Positions 47,897 through 56,840 of a stretch of DNA of 64,000 nucleotides are shown one piece after another (within the stretch, counting starts at the first letter, position 1; the number at the start of each line of letters is the position of its first letter). Source of the DNA: Streptomyces verrucosisporus (GTDB taxonomy: Bacteria > Actinomycetota > Actinomycetes > Streptomycetales > Streptomycetaceae). Under the pieces are notes generated by a model. It made no database searches, had not been told where the DNA came from, and worked only from the letters and a program-made list of their open reading frames with translations. The stretch is from assembly GCF_017114865.1 (NCBI RefSeq), contig NZ_JADEYH010000009.1, forward strand, positions 124,001 to 188,000. Direction: 5' to 3'. The translations under genes were made by a program, and so were the position numbers.

Positions 47897-50800
47897 GTGC
47901 CCGCACAGCTCGACGACCCCGACGACCTCCGGCAGCTCCTCGGCATCCCCTTCACCGCCGAGCAGATGGAGTGCATCACCGCTCCGCCCGCGCCGCAGGT
48001 CATCGTGGCCGGAGCCGGGTCGGGCAAGACGACGGTGATGGCCGCCCGGGTGGTCTGGCTGGTGGGCACCGGGCAGGTGGCGCCCGAGCGTGTACTGGGT
48101 CTGACCTTCACCAACAAGGCGGCGGGCGAGCTGGCCGACCGGGTGCGCGGGGCGCTGCGCAGGGCGGGAGTGCTCGACCCGGACCCCATCGACCCCTCCG
48201 ACCCCGCCGCCCCCGAACAGCCGCCCAGCGAGCCGCGGATCTCCACCTACCACGCCTTCGCCGGGCAGCTGCTGGGCGACCACGGGCTGCGGCTGGGCAT
48301 CGAGCCGTCCGCCCGGCTGCTGGCCGACGCCACCCGCTACCAGCTCGCCGCCTCGGTGCTGCGCACCGCGCCCGGCCCCTTCACGGCGCTGACCAAGTCC
48401 GTCAGCGAGCTGGTGCGCGACCTCCTTGCCCTCGACGGCGAGCTGTCCGAGCACCTGGTGGAGCCGGAGCGGCTGCGCGCGTACGACCGAGAGCTGCTCG
48501 GCCTGCTGGAGAGTGGCGAGGTGAGGCTCACCAACGCCGCCCTGCGGAAGGTGCCCGAGACCGCGCGGGGCCGTCTGGAACTGCTGGGGCTCGTCGAGGA
48601 GTACCGCAGGCGCAAGCGGGAGCGCGAACTGCTCGACTTCGGCGACCAGATGGCCCTGTCGGCGTCCCTGGCGAGGGATGTGCCCGAGGTCGGGCGGATC
48701 CTGCGAGGGGAGTACGCCGTGGTGCTGCTGGACGAGTACCAGGACACCTCCGTGGCCCAGCGCGTCATGCTGGCCGGCCTGTTCGGGGAGGGCACCGGCC
48801 ACGCCGTCACCGCCGTCGGCGACCCCTGCCAGGCCATCTACGGCTGGCGCGGCGCGTCCGTGGCCAACCTCGACGACTTCCCCGAGCACTTCCCCCTCGC
48901 CGGCGGCGCCCCCGCCCGCCGCCAGTCCCTGAGCGAGAACCGGCGCAGCGGCGGGAGGCTGCTGGACCTGGCCAACACACTGGCCGCGCCGCTGCGCGCC
49001 CGCCACGCGGGCGTGGAGGCGCTGCGCCCCGCACCCGGCGCCGAGCACGACGGCCTGGTGCGCTGCGCGCTGCTGCGCACCCACGCCGAGGAGATCGCGT
49101 GGCTGGCCGACTCCGTCGCCCATCTGGTGAACACCGGCACCGAGCCCGGCCGGGTCGCCGTGCTGTGCCGCACCGCCGGCGACTTCGCGCGGATCCAGGG
49201 CGCGCTGGTGGAGCGCGGGGTGCCGGTCGAGGTCGTCGGCCTGTCGGGACTGCTGCATCTGCCGGAGATCGCCGATCTGGTCGCCATGTGCGAGGTCCTC
49301 CAGGACCCGACCGCCAACGCCTCCCTGGTGCGCCTGCTCACCGGCCCGCGCTGGCGCATCGGCCCGCGCGACCTCGCCCTGCTGGGACGCCGCGCCCGGC
49401 TGCTGGTGCCCGGCGGCCCGCGCACCGGCGGCGGGGAGGCCGGAGTCGAGGAGCGGCTGGCGGCGGCCGTGGAGGGCACCGACCCGGCCGAGGTGGTCTC
49501 CCTCGCCGACGCGCTCGACACCTTCCTGGGCACCAGCGGCCACGACGACCCGCTGCCGTTCTCCGCCGAGGCCCGGGTGCGCTTCGCCCGGCTGGCCAAG
49601 GAGATCCGCGACCTGCGGGCATCCCTGGCCGACCCGCTGATGGACGTGCTGCACCGGGTGCTGTCCGTCACCGGCCTGGAGGTCGAACTCTCCGCCTCCC
49701 CGCACGCGCTGGCCGCCCGCCGCCGGGAGACCCTCGGCACCTTCCTGGACATCGCCGCCGGATTCGCCTCGCTGGACGGGCAGTCCACCCTGCTGGCCTT
49801 CCTTGGCTTCCTGCGCGCCGCGGCCGAGTACGAGAAGGGGCTGGACAGTTCGCTGCCCGGCGCCGAGAACACCGTCAAGGTCCTCACCGCGCACAAGTCC
49901 AAGGGCCTGGAGTGGGACGTGGTCGCCCTCCCCGGGCTGGTGGCCGGGAACTTCCCCAGCGGGCAGGCCCGCGAGTCCTGGCTCTCCCAGCCGAAGGTGC
50001 TGCCGCCCGCGCTGCGCGGCGACGCGGCGACCCTGCCGGAGCTGTCCGGCTGGACGGCGAAGGACCGCAAGGCCTACGACGAGGCGGTCAGGGACCACCA
50101 GCACACCGAGGAACTGCGGCTGGGCTACGTCGCCTTCACCCGCCCCCGCTCCCTGCTGCTGGGCTCGGGCCACTGGTGGGGCCCCAGCCAGAAGAAGCCG
50201 CGCGGCCCCTCCTCCTTCCTGGAGGCGCTGCGCGCGCACTGCGAGGCCGACCCGCGGCACGGCGAGGTCGAGCACTGGGCCGGGGAGCCCGCCGAGGGCG
50301 AGGAGAACCCGGCCCTGGAGGAGTCGGCCGAGGAGCGCGCCTGGCCCCTGCCACTGGACGAGGAGGCCTGGGCACGCCGCCGTGCCGCCGCCGCGCGCGT
50401 CATGGCCCACCTGGACGGGCGGACGGGCGAGCGGGGGGACGGGCGGTCGGACGGGCGGAGGCTGCCCCGTCCCCGTCCTGCCCCGGAGCCCGACCCGGCC
50501 CCGGAGCTGACGCCGGAGGACGCGCGGACCGTCGCCTCCTGGGACCGTGACATGGAGGCGCTCACCGCCGAACTGCGCCGGGCCCGCTCGGGAGTGCTGG
50601 AGGTGCCGCTGCCCCCGGCGCTCTCCGCGACCCAGCTCGTACGCCTGGCCGCCGACCCCGAGGGCTTCGCGCGGGATCTGGCCCGGCCCATGCCGCGGCC
50701 GCCGCGGCCCGCGGCCGCCCGCCGGGGCGCCCGTTTCCACGCCTGGGTGGAGTCCCGCTTCGAGGAGCTGGAACTGCCCCTGCACGATCCCGAGGAGCTG

Positions 50801-51352
50801 CCGGGCGGCGGGGAGGAGGGCGAGGCGTACCCCGGCGGCGAGGACGGGATCGCCGACGAGGAGGATCTGGCCGCGCTCAAGGAGGCGTTCGGCCGCACCC
50901 CCTACGCGCACCGCACCCCGTACCGCGTCGAGGCGCCCTTCCGGCTGGTGCTCGCGGGCCGGGTGGTCCGGGGCCGGATCGACGCGGTGTACCGCGACGC
51001 GGACGGCCGTTTCGAGATCATCGACTGGAAGACCGGGCACTCCGGCAGGGCCGACCCGCTCCAGCTCGCCGTCTACCGCCTCGCCTGGGCCGAGCGGCAC
51101 GGGCTGCCGCCCGAGGCCGTGGGCGCAGCCTTCCTCCACGTCCGCAGCGGGGAGCTGGTCCGCCCCGCCCGGCTGCCGGGCCGCGCCGCTCTGGAGAGGC
51201 TGCTGCTGTACGGCACGGAGGGCACCGAAGGCGCACAGGGCGCGCGGGAGATGACCGCCCCGGATGTTCCGGACATCCCGGGCGGCCGGGAGGTGCCCGG
51301 CGGACGGCGGGACGCGGCGACCGATTCCGGGGCGGGCGGAACGGCCGGATAG
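47897..51352 (+). CDS. adnB: AdnB-type helicase-nuclease subunit
   Basis: The second subunit of the AdnAB end-resection machine, 1,151 residues. UvrD-like motor motifs: VAGAGSGKTTVM (Walker A, about residue 40), LTFTNKAAGEL, STYHAFAGQLL, LLDEYQDTSVAQ, VGDPCQAIYGWRGAS, TAHKSKGLEWDVV, YVAFTRPRSLLL. The C-terminal nuclease has GARFHAWVE, RGRIDAVYRDADGRFEIIDW followed by KTG and QLAVYRLAWAERHG; all RecB-nuclease acidic residues are in place. GTG 47897 is supported by a -10 hexamer 7 nt upstream. The lipoprotein gene and a terminator separate it from adnA. Confidence 0.9.
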   Translation: MPAQLDDPDDLRQLLGIPFTAEQMECITAPPAPQVIVAGAGSGKTTVMAARVVWLVGTGQVAPERVLGLTFTNKAAGELADRVRGALRRAGVLDPDPIDPSDPAAPEQPPSEPRISTYHAFAGQLLGDHGLRLGIEPSARLLADATRYQLAASVLRTAPGPFTALTKSVSELVRDLLALDGELSEHLVEPERLRAYDRELLGLLESGEVRLTNAALRKVPETARGRLELLGLVEEYRRRKRERELLDFGDQMALSASLARDVPEVGRILRGEYAVVLLDEYQDTSVAQRVMLAGLFGEGTGHAVTAVGDPCQAIYGWRGASVANLDDFPEHFPLAGGAPARRQSLSENRRSGGRLLDLANTLAAPLRARHAGVEALRPAPGAEHDGLVRCALLRTHAEEIAWLADSVAHLVNTGTEPGRVAVLCRTAGDFARIQGALVERGVPVEVVGLSGLLHLPEIADLVAMCEVLQDPTANASLVRLLTGPRWRIGPRDLALLGRRARLLVPGGPRTGGGEAGVEERLAAAVEGTDPAEVVSLADALDTFLGTSGHDDPLPFSAEARVRFARLAKEIRDLRASLADPLMDVLHRVLSVTGLEVELSASPHALAARRRETLGTFLDIAAGFASLDGQSTLLAFLGFLRAAAEYEKGLDSSLPGAENTVKVLTAHKSKGLEWDVVALPGLVAGNFPSGQARESWLSQPKVLPPALRGDAATLPELSGWTAKDRKAYDEAVRDHQHTEELRLGYVAFTRPRSLLLGSGHWWGPSQKKPRGPSSFLEALRAHCEADPRHGEVEHWAGEPAEGEENPALEESAEERAWPLPLDEEAWARRRAAAARVMAHLDGRTGERGDGRSDGRRLPRPRPAPEPDPAPELTPEDARTVASWDRDMEALTAELRRARSGVLEVPLPPALSATQLVRLAADPEGFARDLARPMPRPPRPAAARRGARFHAWVESRFEELELPLHDPEELPGGGEEGEAYPGGEDGIADEEDLAALKEAFGRTPYAHRTPYRVEAPFRLVLAGRVVRGRIDAVYRDADGRFEIIDWKTGHSGRADPLQLAVYRLAWAERHGLPPEAVGAAFLHVRSGELVRPARLPGRAALERLLLYGTEGTEGAQGAREMTAPDVPDIPGGREVPGGRRDAATDSGAGGTAG

Positions 51353-51355
51353 GCT
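51350..51355 (+). promoter_or_regulatory. Putative -10 element upstream of nudC
   Basis: TAGGCT lies in the same position (6 nt before an ATG at 51362) as the leaderless promoters of neighbouring genes. It may drive nudC, with a leader of about 250 nt, or a small ORF starting at 51362. Confidence 0.35.
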
Positions 51356-51612
51356 CGGGGCATGAGCACCACCCCGGCCGCTCGTGGACACCGTCGTCCG
51401 CGCGCGCACCGCAGGCCGGCCCGCCGTCCCCGCGGACGGTCGGCGCCCCCGTCCCCCCGGCACGGGGGAGCGGGCGGGACGGCTGTGAGCGGGCGCCGCC
51501 GCGGACGGAGAGGGACGGGTCTTCCACCGCACCCGGACCGCACGGAACGGTCCGGCGGCCGTCGTACGCACCCGAACCACCGCTCACGCAGCAGGGGAAG
51601 TTGGTAGCAGCC

Positions 51613-52557
51613 GTGATCACCTGGCCCGACCACACCACCGACGACCGTCCTCCGATCACGCTCACCGCCACCGGCGGCATAGACCGGGCCTCCCACCACC
51701 GGCTGGACGAGGCCTGGCTCGGGGCGGCCTGGAGCCACCCGACGACCCGCTGCTTCGTGGTCTCCGGCGGGCAGGTGCTGATCGAGGACACCGGGGGCGG
51801 GGGCGCCGAGCTGGTGACCATGCCCTCCTTCGACGCCCCGCTGACCGAGGCGCACCGCTACTTCCTCGGCATCGACGAGGACGGCGTGCGCTACTTCGCG
51901 CTGCAGAAGGACGCGCTGCCGGGCCGGATGGACGACGCGGCCCGGCCGGCCGGTCTGCGGGAGGCGGGCACGCTGCTGTCCGAGCGGGACGCCCAGCTGA
52001 TGGTGCACGCCGTGGCCCTGGAGAACTGGCAGCGCATGCACCGCTTCTGCTCGCGCTGCGGCGAGCGCACGGTCATCGCCGCCGCCGGGCACATCCGCCG
52101 CTGCCCGGCCTGCGGCGGCGAGCACTACCCGCGCACCGACCCGGCCGTGATCATGCTGGTGACGGATCCGCAGGGCCGTGCGCTGCTGGGCCGCCAGGTG
52201 CACTGGCCCAAGGGCCGCTTCTCCACGCTCGCGGGCTTCGTGGAGCCGGGCGAGTCCATCGAGCAGGCGGTCGTCCGCGAGGCGGGCGAGGAGGCGGGCG
52301 TCACGATCGGCAGGGTCGAGTACGTCGCCAGCCAGCCGTGGCCCTTCCCCTCCAGCCTGATGCTGGGCTTCGTGGCGCACGCCACCTCCACCGAGATCCG
52401 GGTGGACGGCGAGGAGATCGAGGAGGCCCGCTGGTTCTCCCGCGAGGAGCTGGGCGCCGCGTTCGCCTCCGGCGAGGTGCTCCCGCCGTCGGGCATCTCG
52501 ATCGCTGCCCGGCTGATCGAGCTGTGGTACGGGCAGCCGCTGCCGGACCCGCTGTGA
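51613..52557 (+). CDS. nudC: NAD(H) pyrophosphatase NudC
   Basis: NudC hydrolyses NADH to NMNH and AMP and can decap NAD-RNA. The 314-residue protein has the N-terminal NudC domain, a zinc ribbon (FCSRCGERTVIAAAGHIRRC and PACGGEHYPR), the C-terminal Nudix box GFVEPGESIEQAVVREAGEE and the NudC-specific SQPWPFPSSLMLGF motif that recognises NAD(H). Start: GTG 51613 is preferred with AGGGGAAG 12 nt upstream; a TTG at 51601 lies directly after that RBS and is less likely. The order adnB-nudC-mycoredoxin-uvrD2 is shared with mycobacteria. Confidence 0.92.
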   Translation: MITWPDHTTDDRPPITLTATGGIDRASHHRLDEAWLGAAWSHPTTRCFVVSGGQVLIEDTGGGGAELVTMPSFDAPLTEAHRYFLGIDEDGVRYFALQKDALPGRMDDAARPAGLREAGTLLSERDAQLMVHAVALENWQRMHRFCSRCGERTVIAAAGHIRRCPACGGEHYPRTDPAVIMLVTDPQGRALLGRQVHWPKGRFSTLAGFVEPGESIEQAVVREAGEEAGVTIGRVEYVASQPWPFPSSLMLGFVAHATSTEIRVDGEEIEEARWFSREELGAAFASGEVLPPSGISIAARLIELWYGQPLPDPL

Positions 52558-52559
52558 CG

Positions 52560-52605
52560 GGCGGTCCGCCGCGGGCCCGGTGATCCGGGCCCGCGGCGGA
52601 CCGCC
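52560..52605. terminator. Bidirectional terminator with 21-bp stem
   Basis: A perfect 21-bp inverted repeat (arm beginning GGCGGTCCGCCGCGG) with a TGAT loop lies 2 nt past the nudC stop and faces the 3' end of the mycoredoxin gene. Confidence 0.8.
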
Positions 52606-52617
52606 GACGGTGGTGCG

Positions 52618-52860
52618 TCAGGCTCCCAGAACGGCCTTCACCTTCGCGATCGAGGGGTTGGGCAGGGCCGAGCCGTCGGGGAAGAGCACGGTCGGGACCA
52701 GCTGGTTGCCGTTGTTGACCTTCTCGACGAAGGCCGCGGCCTCCGGGTCGTGCTCGATGTTGACCTCGGTGTACGCGATTCCCTCGCGGTCCATCTGGCC
52801 CTTGAGCCGACGGCAGTAGCCGCACCAGGTGGTGCTGTACATCGTGACCGTTCCCGCCAT
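52618..52860 (-). CDS. mrx1: Mycoredoxin (glutaredoxin-like)
   Basis: An 80-residue glutaredoxin-fold protein with active site WCGYC (C13, C16), the cis-Pro motif LVPTVLFPDG and a short C-terminal helix ending NPSIAKVKAVLGA. Mycoredoxin-1 reduces mycothiol mixed disulfides in actinobacteria using electrons from mycothiol. ATG 52860; the RBS is not strong. It is divergent from uvrD2 and convergent with nudC, as in M. tuberculosis (Rv3198A). Confidence 0.92.
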   Translation of the reverse strand: MAGTVTMYSTTWCGYCRRLKGQMDREGIAYTEVNIEHDPEAAAFVEKVNNGNQLVPTVLFPDGSALPNPSIAKVKAVLGA

Positions 52861-53060
52861 GGGTTCTCGTGCTCCTCGTCTCGGCGTGTCGGCGTACTGG
52901 CATCGGTGGAACGTTCAACCGGCCGGACCCATTCCCGAACGGCCCGGACCGGGGCCGGAGCGAGCCCCGACCGGGCCGCGCGGAGGCGCTGGTGCTACGA
53001 GTCCCGGCCGCCTGTGGACGACGGTTACCGGGCCCCCGGCCGACCTGGCAGCATGGCGGG

Positions 53061-55268
53061 GTGACAGCAGCAACGCCCTCCTCCCTCTTCCCGAACGTCC
53101 CCGATTCGCCCGACGCGGTGCTCGAAGGACTCGACCCCGAGCAGCGCGAGGTGGCGACGGCGCTGCACGGCCCGGTGTGCGTGCTGGCGGGGGCCGGTAC
53201 GGGCAAGACGCGCGCGATCACGCACCGGATCGCCTACGGGGTGCGGGCGGGGGCGCTCCCGCCCGCGAGCGTGCTGGCCGTCACCTTCACCAACCGCGCG
53301 GCGGGCGAGATGCGCGGGCGGCTGCGCCAGCTCGGCGCGGGCGGTGTGCAGGCCCGCACCTTCCACTCCGCCGCCCTGCGCCAGCTGCAGTTCTTCTGGC
53401 CGAAGGCGATCGGCGGCGACCTGCCGCGCCTGCTGGAGCGCAAGGTCCAGCTCGTCGCCGAGGCCGCCGCACGCTGCCGCATCCGGCTCGACCGCAACGA
53501 ACTGCGGGATGTGACGGGCGAGATCGAGTGGGCCAAGGTCACCCAGAGCGTCCCGGAGGACTACCCGGCCGCGGTGGCGAAGTCCTCGCGCGAGGCGCCG
53601 CGCGACCCGGCCGAGATCAGCCGGATCTACGGGCTCTACGAGCAGCTCAAGCGCGAGCGCTCGGTCATCGACTTCGAGGACGTGCTGCTGCTCATGGTCG
53701 GCATCCTCCAGGAGCGGCCGGACATCGCCGACACCGTGCGGCGGCAGTACCAGCACTTCGTGGTGGACGAGTACCAGGACGTCAGTCCCCTGCAGCAGCG
53801 GCTGCTGGAGCTGTGGCTGGGGGAACGGGAGAGCGTCTGCGTGGTCGGCGACGCCAGCCAGACGATCTACTCCTTCACCGGGGCCACCCCCGACCACCTG
53901 CTCGACTTCCGCACCCGGCACCCCGGCGCCACGGTGGTGAAGCTGGTGCGCGACTACCGCTCCACACCGCAGGTGGTGCATCTGGCCAACGGGCTGCTGG
54001 CCCAGGCCCGGGGCCGGGCCGCCGACCACCGGCTGGAGCTGGTCTCCCAGCGCGAGGCCGGGCCGGATCCCGTCTACACCGAGTACCCGGACGAGCCCGC
54101 CGAGGCCGAGGGCGTCGCCCGCCGTATCCGGGAGCTGATGGACGCCGGGGTCCCGGCGAGCGAGGTCGCGGTCCTCTACCGCGTCAACGCCCAGTCCGAG
54201 GTCTACGAACAGGCCCTGGCGGACGCGGGGGTGCCCTACCAGATGCGCGGCGCCGAGCGGTTCTTCGAACGGCCCGAGGTGCGTGAGGCCGGGGTCGCCC
54301 TGCGCGGCGCGGCACGGGCCGGGGACAACGACCCGCTGCTGGCCGACGCCGTGGACCTCCCCTCCCAGGTGCGCGCGGTGCTCGGCGGCACCGGCTGGAC
54401 GCCGCGGCCCCCGGCCGGATCGGGGGCGGTGCGCGACCGCTGGGAGTCCCTGGCGGCCCTGGTGCGGCTGGCCGAGGACTTCGCCCGGGCCCGGCCGCAG
54501 GCGACGCTGGCCGATCTCGTGGCCGAACTGGACGAGCGGGCGAACGCCCAGCACGCCCCCACCGTCGAGGGCGTCACCCTCGCCTCGCTGCACTCCGCCA
54601 AGGGCCTGGAATGGGACGCGGTCTTCCTGGTCGGGCTGACGGACGGGACGCTGCCGATCAGCTACGCGAAGACCGACGAGCAGGTCGAGGAGGAGCGCCG
54701 GCTGCTCTACGTGGGCGTCACCCGGGCCCGGCGCCACCTCTCCCTGTCCTGGGCGCTGTCACGCTCGCCGGGAGGCCGGGGCGGCCGCCGCCCGAGCCGG
54801 TTCCTGGCGGGGCTGCGGCCCGGCTCCTCGTCGGACGCCGGCCGCGCCGGCGGGGTGGAGCGCGGCGGCGGGCGGTCGCGCAAGCGACGCGGTCCGGTGC
54901 GGTGCCGGGTGTGCGGGCGCACCCTCACCGACGCGGGCGAGATCAAGCTGATGCGCTGCGAGGGCTGCCCCTCCGATCTGGACGAGGAGCTGTACGAGCG
55001 GCTGCGCGAGTGGCGATCGGGTCAGGCACGGCAGCTCGGCCAGCCCGCCTACTGCGTCTTCACCGACAAGACGCTCATGGCGATCGCCGAGGCCCTGCCC
55101 GACAACGAGACGGAGCTGGCGCGGATCCCCGGCGTGGGCGGGCGCAAGCTCCAGAGGTTCGGCGCCGATGTGCTGGCCCTGTGCGCGGGCGAGGAGATCG
55201 GCGCGGACCCGGGGGAATCCGCGGGCGAGCGGATGGAGGAACGAGCGGACGAACAAGCGGACGAATAG
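53061..55268 (+). CDS. uvrD2: DNA helicase UvrD2 with HRDC domain
   Basis: A 735-residue SF1A helicase: Walker A LAGAGTGKTRAI (K49, T50), TFTNRAAGEM, TFHSAAL, VDEYQDVSPLQQ, VGDASQTIYSFTGA, LHSAKGLEWDAV and YVGVTRARRHL. After the motor come a zinc motif with four Cys (CRVCGRTLTDAGEIKLMRCE and GC) and a C-terminal HRDC domain (about 640-715), the arrangement of mycobacterial UvrD2, where the Cys-rich module is required for activity. GTG 53061 begins the conserved region; a much longer frame from 52869 has no family similarity. It precedes whiB7, as in mycobacteria. Confidence 0.9.
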   Translation: MTAATPSSLFPNVPDSPDAVLEGLDPEQREVATALHGPVCVLAGAGTGKTRAITHRIAYGVRAGALPPASVLAVTFTNRAAGEMRGRLRQLGAGGVQARTFHSAALRQLQFFWPKAIGGDLPRLLERKVQLVAEAAARCRIRLDRNELRDVTGEIEWAKVTQSVPEDYPAAVAKSSREAPRDPAEISRIYGLYEQLKRERSVIDFEDVLLLMVGILQERPDIADTVRRQYQHFVVDEYQDVSPLQQRLLELWLGERESVCVVGDASQTIYSFTGATPDHLLDFRTRHPGATVVKLVRDYRSTPQVVHLANGLLAQARGRAADHRLELVSQREAGPDPVYTEYPDEPAEAEGVARRIRELMDAGVPASEVAVLYRVNAQSEVYEQALADAGVPYQMRGAERFFERPEVREAGVALRGAARAGDNDPLLADAVDLPSQVRAVLGGTGWTPRPPAGSGAVRDRWESLAALVRLAEDFARARPQATLADLVAELDERANAQHAPTVEGVTLASLHSAKGLEWDAVFLVGLTDGTLPISYAKTDEQVEEERRLLYVGVTRARRHLSLSWALSRSPGGRGGRRPSRFLAGLRPGSSSDAGRAGGVERGGGRSRKRRGPVRCRVCGRTLTDAGEIKLMRCEGCPSDLDEELYERLREWRSGQARQLGQPAYCVFTDKTLMAIAEALPDNETELARIPGVGGRKLQRFGADVLALCAGEEIGADPGESAGERMEERADEQADE

Positions 55269-55307
55269 CTTCCGGAATCTGTCACAGAGGCTGTTACGAA
55301 TCCGCCG

Positions 55308-55347
55308 GGAAAATAGTTTGCGCGGGCCGTCCAAACCCTCATAGCCT
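55308..55347 (+). promoter_or_regulatory. whiB7 promoter with AT-rich element
   Basis: GGAAAATAG (55308-55316) lies directly against TTGCGC (-35, 55318-55323), followed after 18 nt by TAGCCT (-10, 55342-55347). WhiB7-dependent promoters in mycobacteria and Streptomyces carry an AT-rich block just upstream of the -35, bound through the WhiB7 AT-hook; the whiB7 gene is itself such a target. The predicted start (about 55354) gives a leader of roughly 550 nt. Confidence 0.7.
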
Positions 55348-55464
55348 TCCGGACATGGACGAGCGGGGCCTACTGGCTCCGTCGGATCCATGCTGTACTG
55401 AACCCTGAACGTCCGGATCGACACACACGTCGATCCCCAAAGCGCCGAGAGGAGGCGAGCTTCG

Positions 55465-55773
55465 ATGACCACCACGATCACGACGGAACCGACCGGTCGC
55501 GAGGTCCTCGCCTCCTGCCTGCTCGGCTCTCGCCTGTCCGGCACCCGTGCCTTCGGCTTTACGGCCGCGCGTCCGGCCTCCCTCGCGGTTCTGTCGATTC
55601 GCGAGCGGGCCAGTGAGCGACCGACCCAGGCACCCGCGGTAGTGGCGGCGGCACAGGCTGATGCCTATGCCCTCACCGGCGCGGCCAACGGTGCCGGCAA
55701 CGGACAGAAGCAGGCCAAGCACCACACGATGTGGGCCTTCCGTGGGCTCGAACCCTGGAGAGATCCAGCCTGA
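55465..55773 (+). CDS. whiB7 leader ORF (uORF)
   Basis: A 102-codon ORF starting ATG 55465 with a strong RBS (AGAGGAGGCGAGC). Its protein is low in recognisable domains and ends HHTMWAFRGLEPWRDPA. The last codons, from CCC TGG AGA GAT CCA GCC TGA, overlap RNA that can pair with the 5' arm of the downstream terminator (CCCTGGA with TCCAGGG). Ribosome behaviour on this ORF could therefore decide termination, as reported for whiB7 leaders in mycobacteria, where translation inhibitors induce the gene. An internal ATG at 55729 could give a 14-residue version. Confidence 0.65.
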   Translation: MTTTITTEPTGREVLASCLLGSRLSGTRAFGFTAARPASLAVLSIRERASERPTQAPAVVAAAQADAYALTGAANGAGNGQKQAKHHTMWAFRGLEPWRDPA

Positions 55774-55834
55774 TCGGCACGATCAGGTCGGCACCTTCCA
55801 GGGCCGCGGAACCCACACCGGGATCCGCGGCCCT
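55763..55834 (+). terminator. whiB7 attenuator: competing stem-loops and intrinsic terminator
   Basis: The strong terminator is at 55800-55834: AGGGCCGCGGA pairs with TCCGCGGCCCT and, after one A-A mismatch, CCC with GGG across a 5-nt loop, followed by TCTGTTTTC. Upstream lie a CCTGATCG/CGATCAGG hairpin with a 3-nt loop (55768-55786) and a CCCTGGA segment able to pair with TCCAGGG, which contains the first four bases of the terminator arm. This is the expected layout of a transcription attenuator. Confidence 0.7.
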
Positions 55835-55905
55835 TCTGTTTTCCCCCAATGGCCCGGCCACCAGCCGGGCCGAAGAGACGACACAAAGACGAGGAATCCA
55901 CCGCC

Positions 55906-56268
55906 GTGCACATCCAGACGCACGCCCCGTCCGTACAGCCCGACCCGATCCGAACGTCCGATTCCACGGAGGACTCCTTGACCCCGCTCACCACGCTCAC
56001 CGAGCTCGACGACGCCATCGAGCGTCTCGGTGCGGCCGTGCCCTGCCGCAGCTACGACCCGGAGGTCTTCTTCGCCGAGTCGCCGGCCGACGTGGAGTAC
56101 GCCAAGTCCCTGTGCCAGACCTGCCCGCTGCGCGAGGCCTGCCTCGCCGGCGCCAAGGACCGCCGCGAGCCCTGGGGCGTCTGGGGCGGCGAGCTGTTCG
56201 TCCAGGGGGTGGTCGTCCCCCGCAAGCGGCCGCGTGGCCGTCCCCGCAAGAACCCGGTCACGGCATGA
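55906..56268 (+). CDS. whiB7: WhiB-family transcriptional regulator WhiB7/WblC
   Basis: A 120-residue Fe-S protein activating resistance genes (e.g. ribosome protection, efflux) in response to translation-targeting antibiotics. The four cluster ligands are C47, C70, C73 and C79 (PCRSYDP and LCQTCPLREAC); the beta-turn GVWGGE is at 91-96 and the C-terminal AT-hook RPRGRPRK at 108-115 identifies WhiB7 rather than other WhiB proteins. The GTG at 55906 has GAGGAA upstream and matches the usual length; a longer frame runs back to 55849. Expression is likely controlled by the attenuator upstream and by itself. Confidence 0.95.
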   Translation: MHIQTHAPSVQPDPIRTSDSTEDSLTPLTTLTELDDAIERLGAAVPCRSYDPEVFFAESPADVEYAKSLCQTCPLREACLAGAKDRREPWGVWGGELFVQGVVVPRKRPRGRPRKNPVTA

Positions 56269-56588
56269 ACACCGTCGGCACGATCGATCACCCCGCGACG
56301 CACGGTCCCGCGCTGCGTCCCTTCCCGAAGCCGGAATCCGCGATGACCCTCAACACCGACAACCACGCGAGCACACAGCCCGACGCCACCGCCTCGCTCC
56401 AGAACAGGACCCGCGACATGCAACTCATCCCAGAAGCCATGGCCCGTGCCCATATGCGTGAACGCATGCGGGAGGCCGAGTCGGAACAACTCGGCCACCG
56501 GGTGATCACCGCCCGGCGTATGCAGCGCCGCGCCGAGCGGGCCTCCCTGCGGGCCCGCCGCGCTCTGGCCCTGGCCATCATGCAGTGA
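56265..56588 (+). CDS. Small basic protein translationally coupled to whiB7
   Basis: The 107-residue ORF starts at ATG 56265 within the whiB7 stop (ATGA). Its C-terminal half is helical and strongly basic (MARAHMRERMREAESEQLGH then ITARRMQRRAERASLRARRAL), while the N-terminal 40 residues are low complexity. An alternative start is ATG 56343 (MTLNTDNHAS). No domain is recognised. Overlap with whiB7 suggests coproduction under antibiotic stress; a nucleic-acid or ribosome interaction is possible but unproved. Confidence 0.6.
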   Translation: MNTVGTIDHPATHGPALRPFPKPESAMTLNTDNHASTQPDATASLQNRTRDMQLIPEAMARAHMRERMREAESEQLGHRVITARRMQRRAERASLRARRALALAIMQ

Positions 56589-56762
56589 CGGCTCCCCGGC
56601 TCCGGCCCTGATCCCGGTCACAGCTGGAGCCGGTGAGCCGCTACCGTCCGACTGCCCCGGCGGGCCGGAGCCGGGACCGGACGGCGGCCGGACGGACAGC
56701 CGGGCGGAGACCGGACGGGCAGCCAAAGCAGAGGACGACGGCAGAGAACACTGACCGAGGAC

Positions 56763-56796
56763 GCGGGGGCCGGGGCGGTGACGCCCCGGCCCCCGC
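56763..56796. terminator. Bidirectional terminator, 15-bp stem
   Basis: GCGGGGGCCGGGGCG and its exact complement flank a GTGA loop, between the whiB7 unit and the convergent AarF/ABC1 gene. Confidence 0.75.
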
Positions 56797-56840
56797 CTCC
56801 TTCCGGGCGGGCGCGGCGAGCCCCGCCCGCCCCAGGCCCC

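Noticed and set aside
47636-51580. 1314-residue minus-strand frame opposite adnB
   Set aside because: A shadow of adnB; low complexity with no recognisable motifs.
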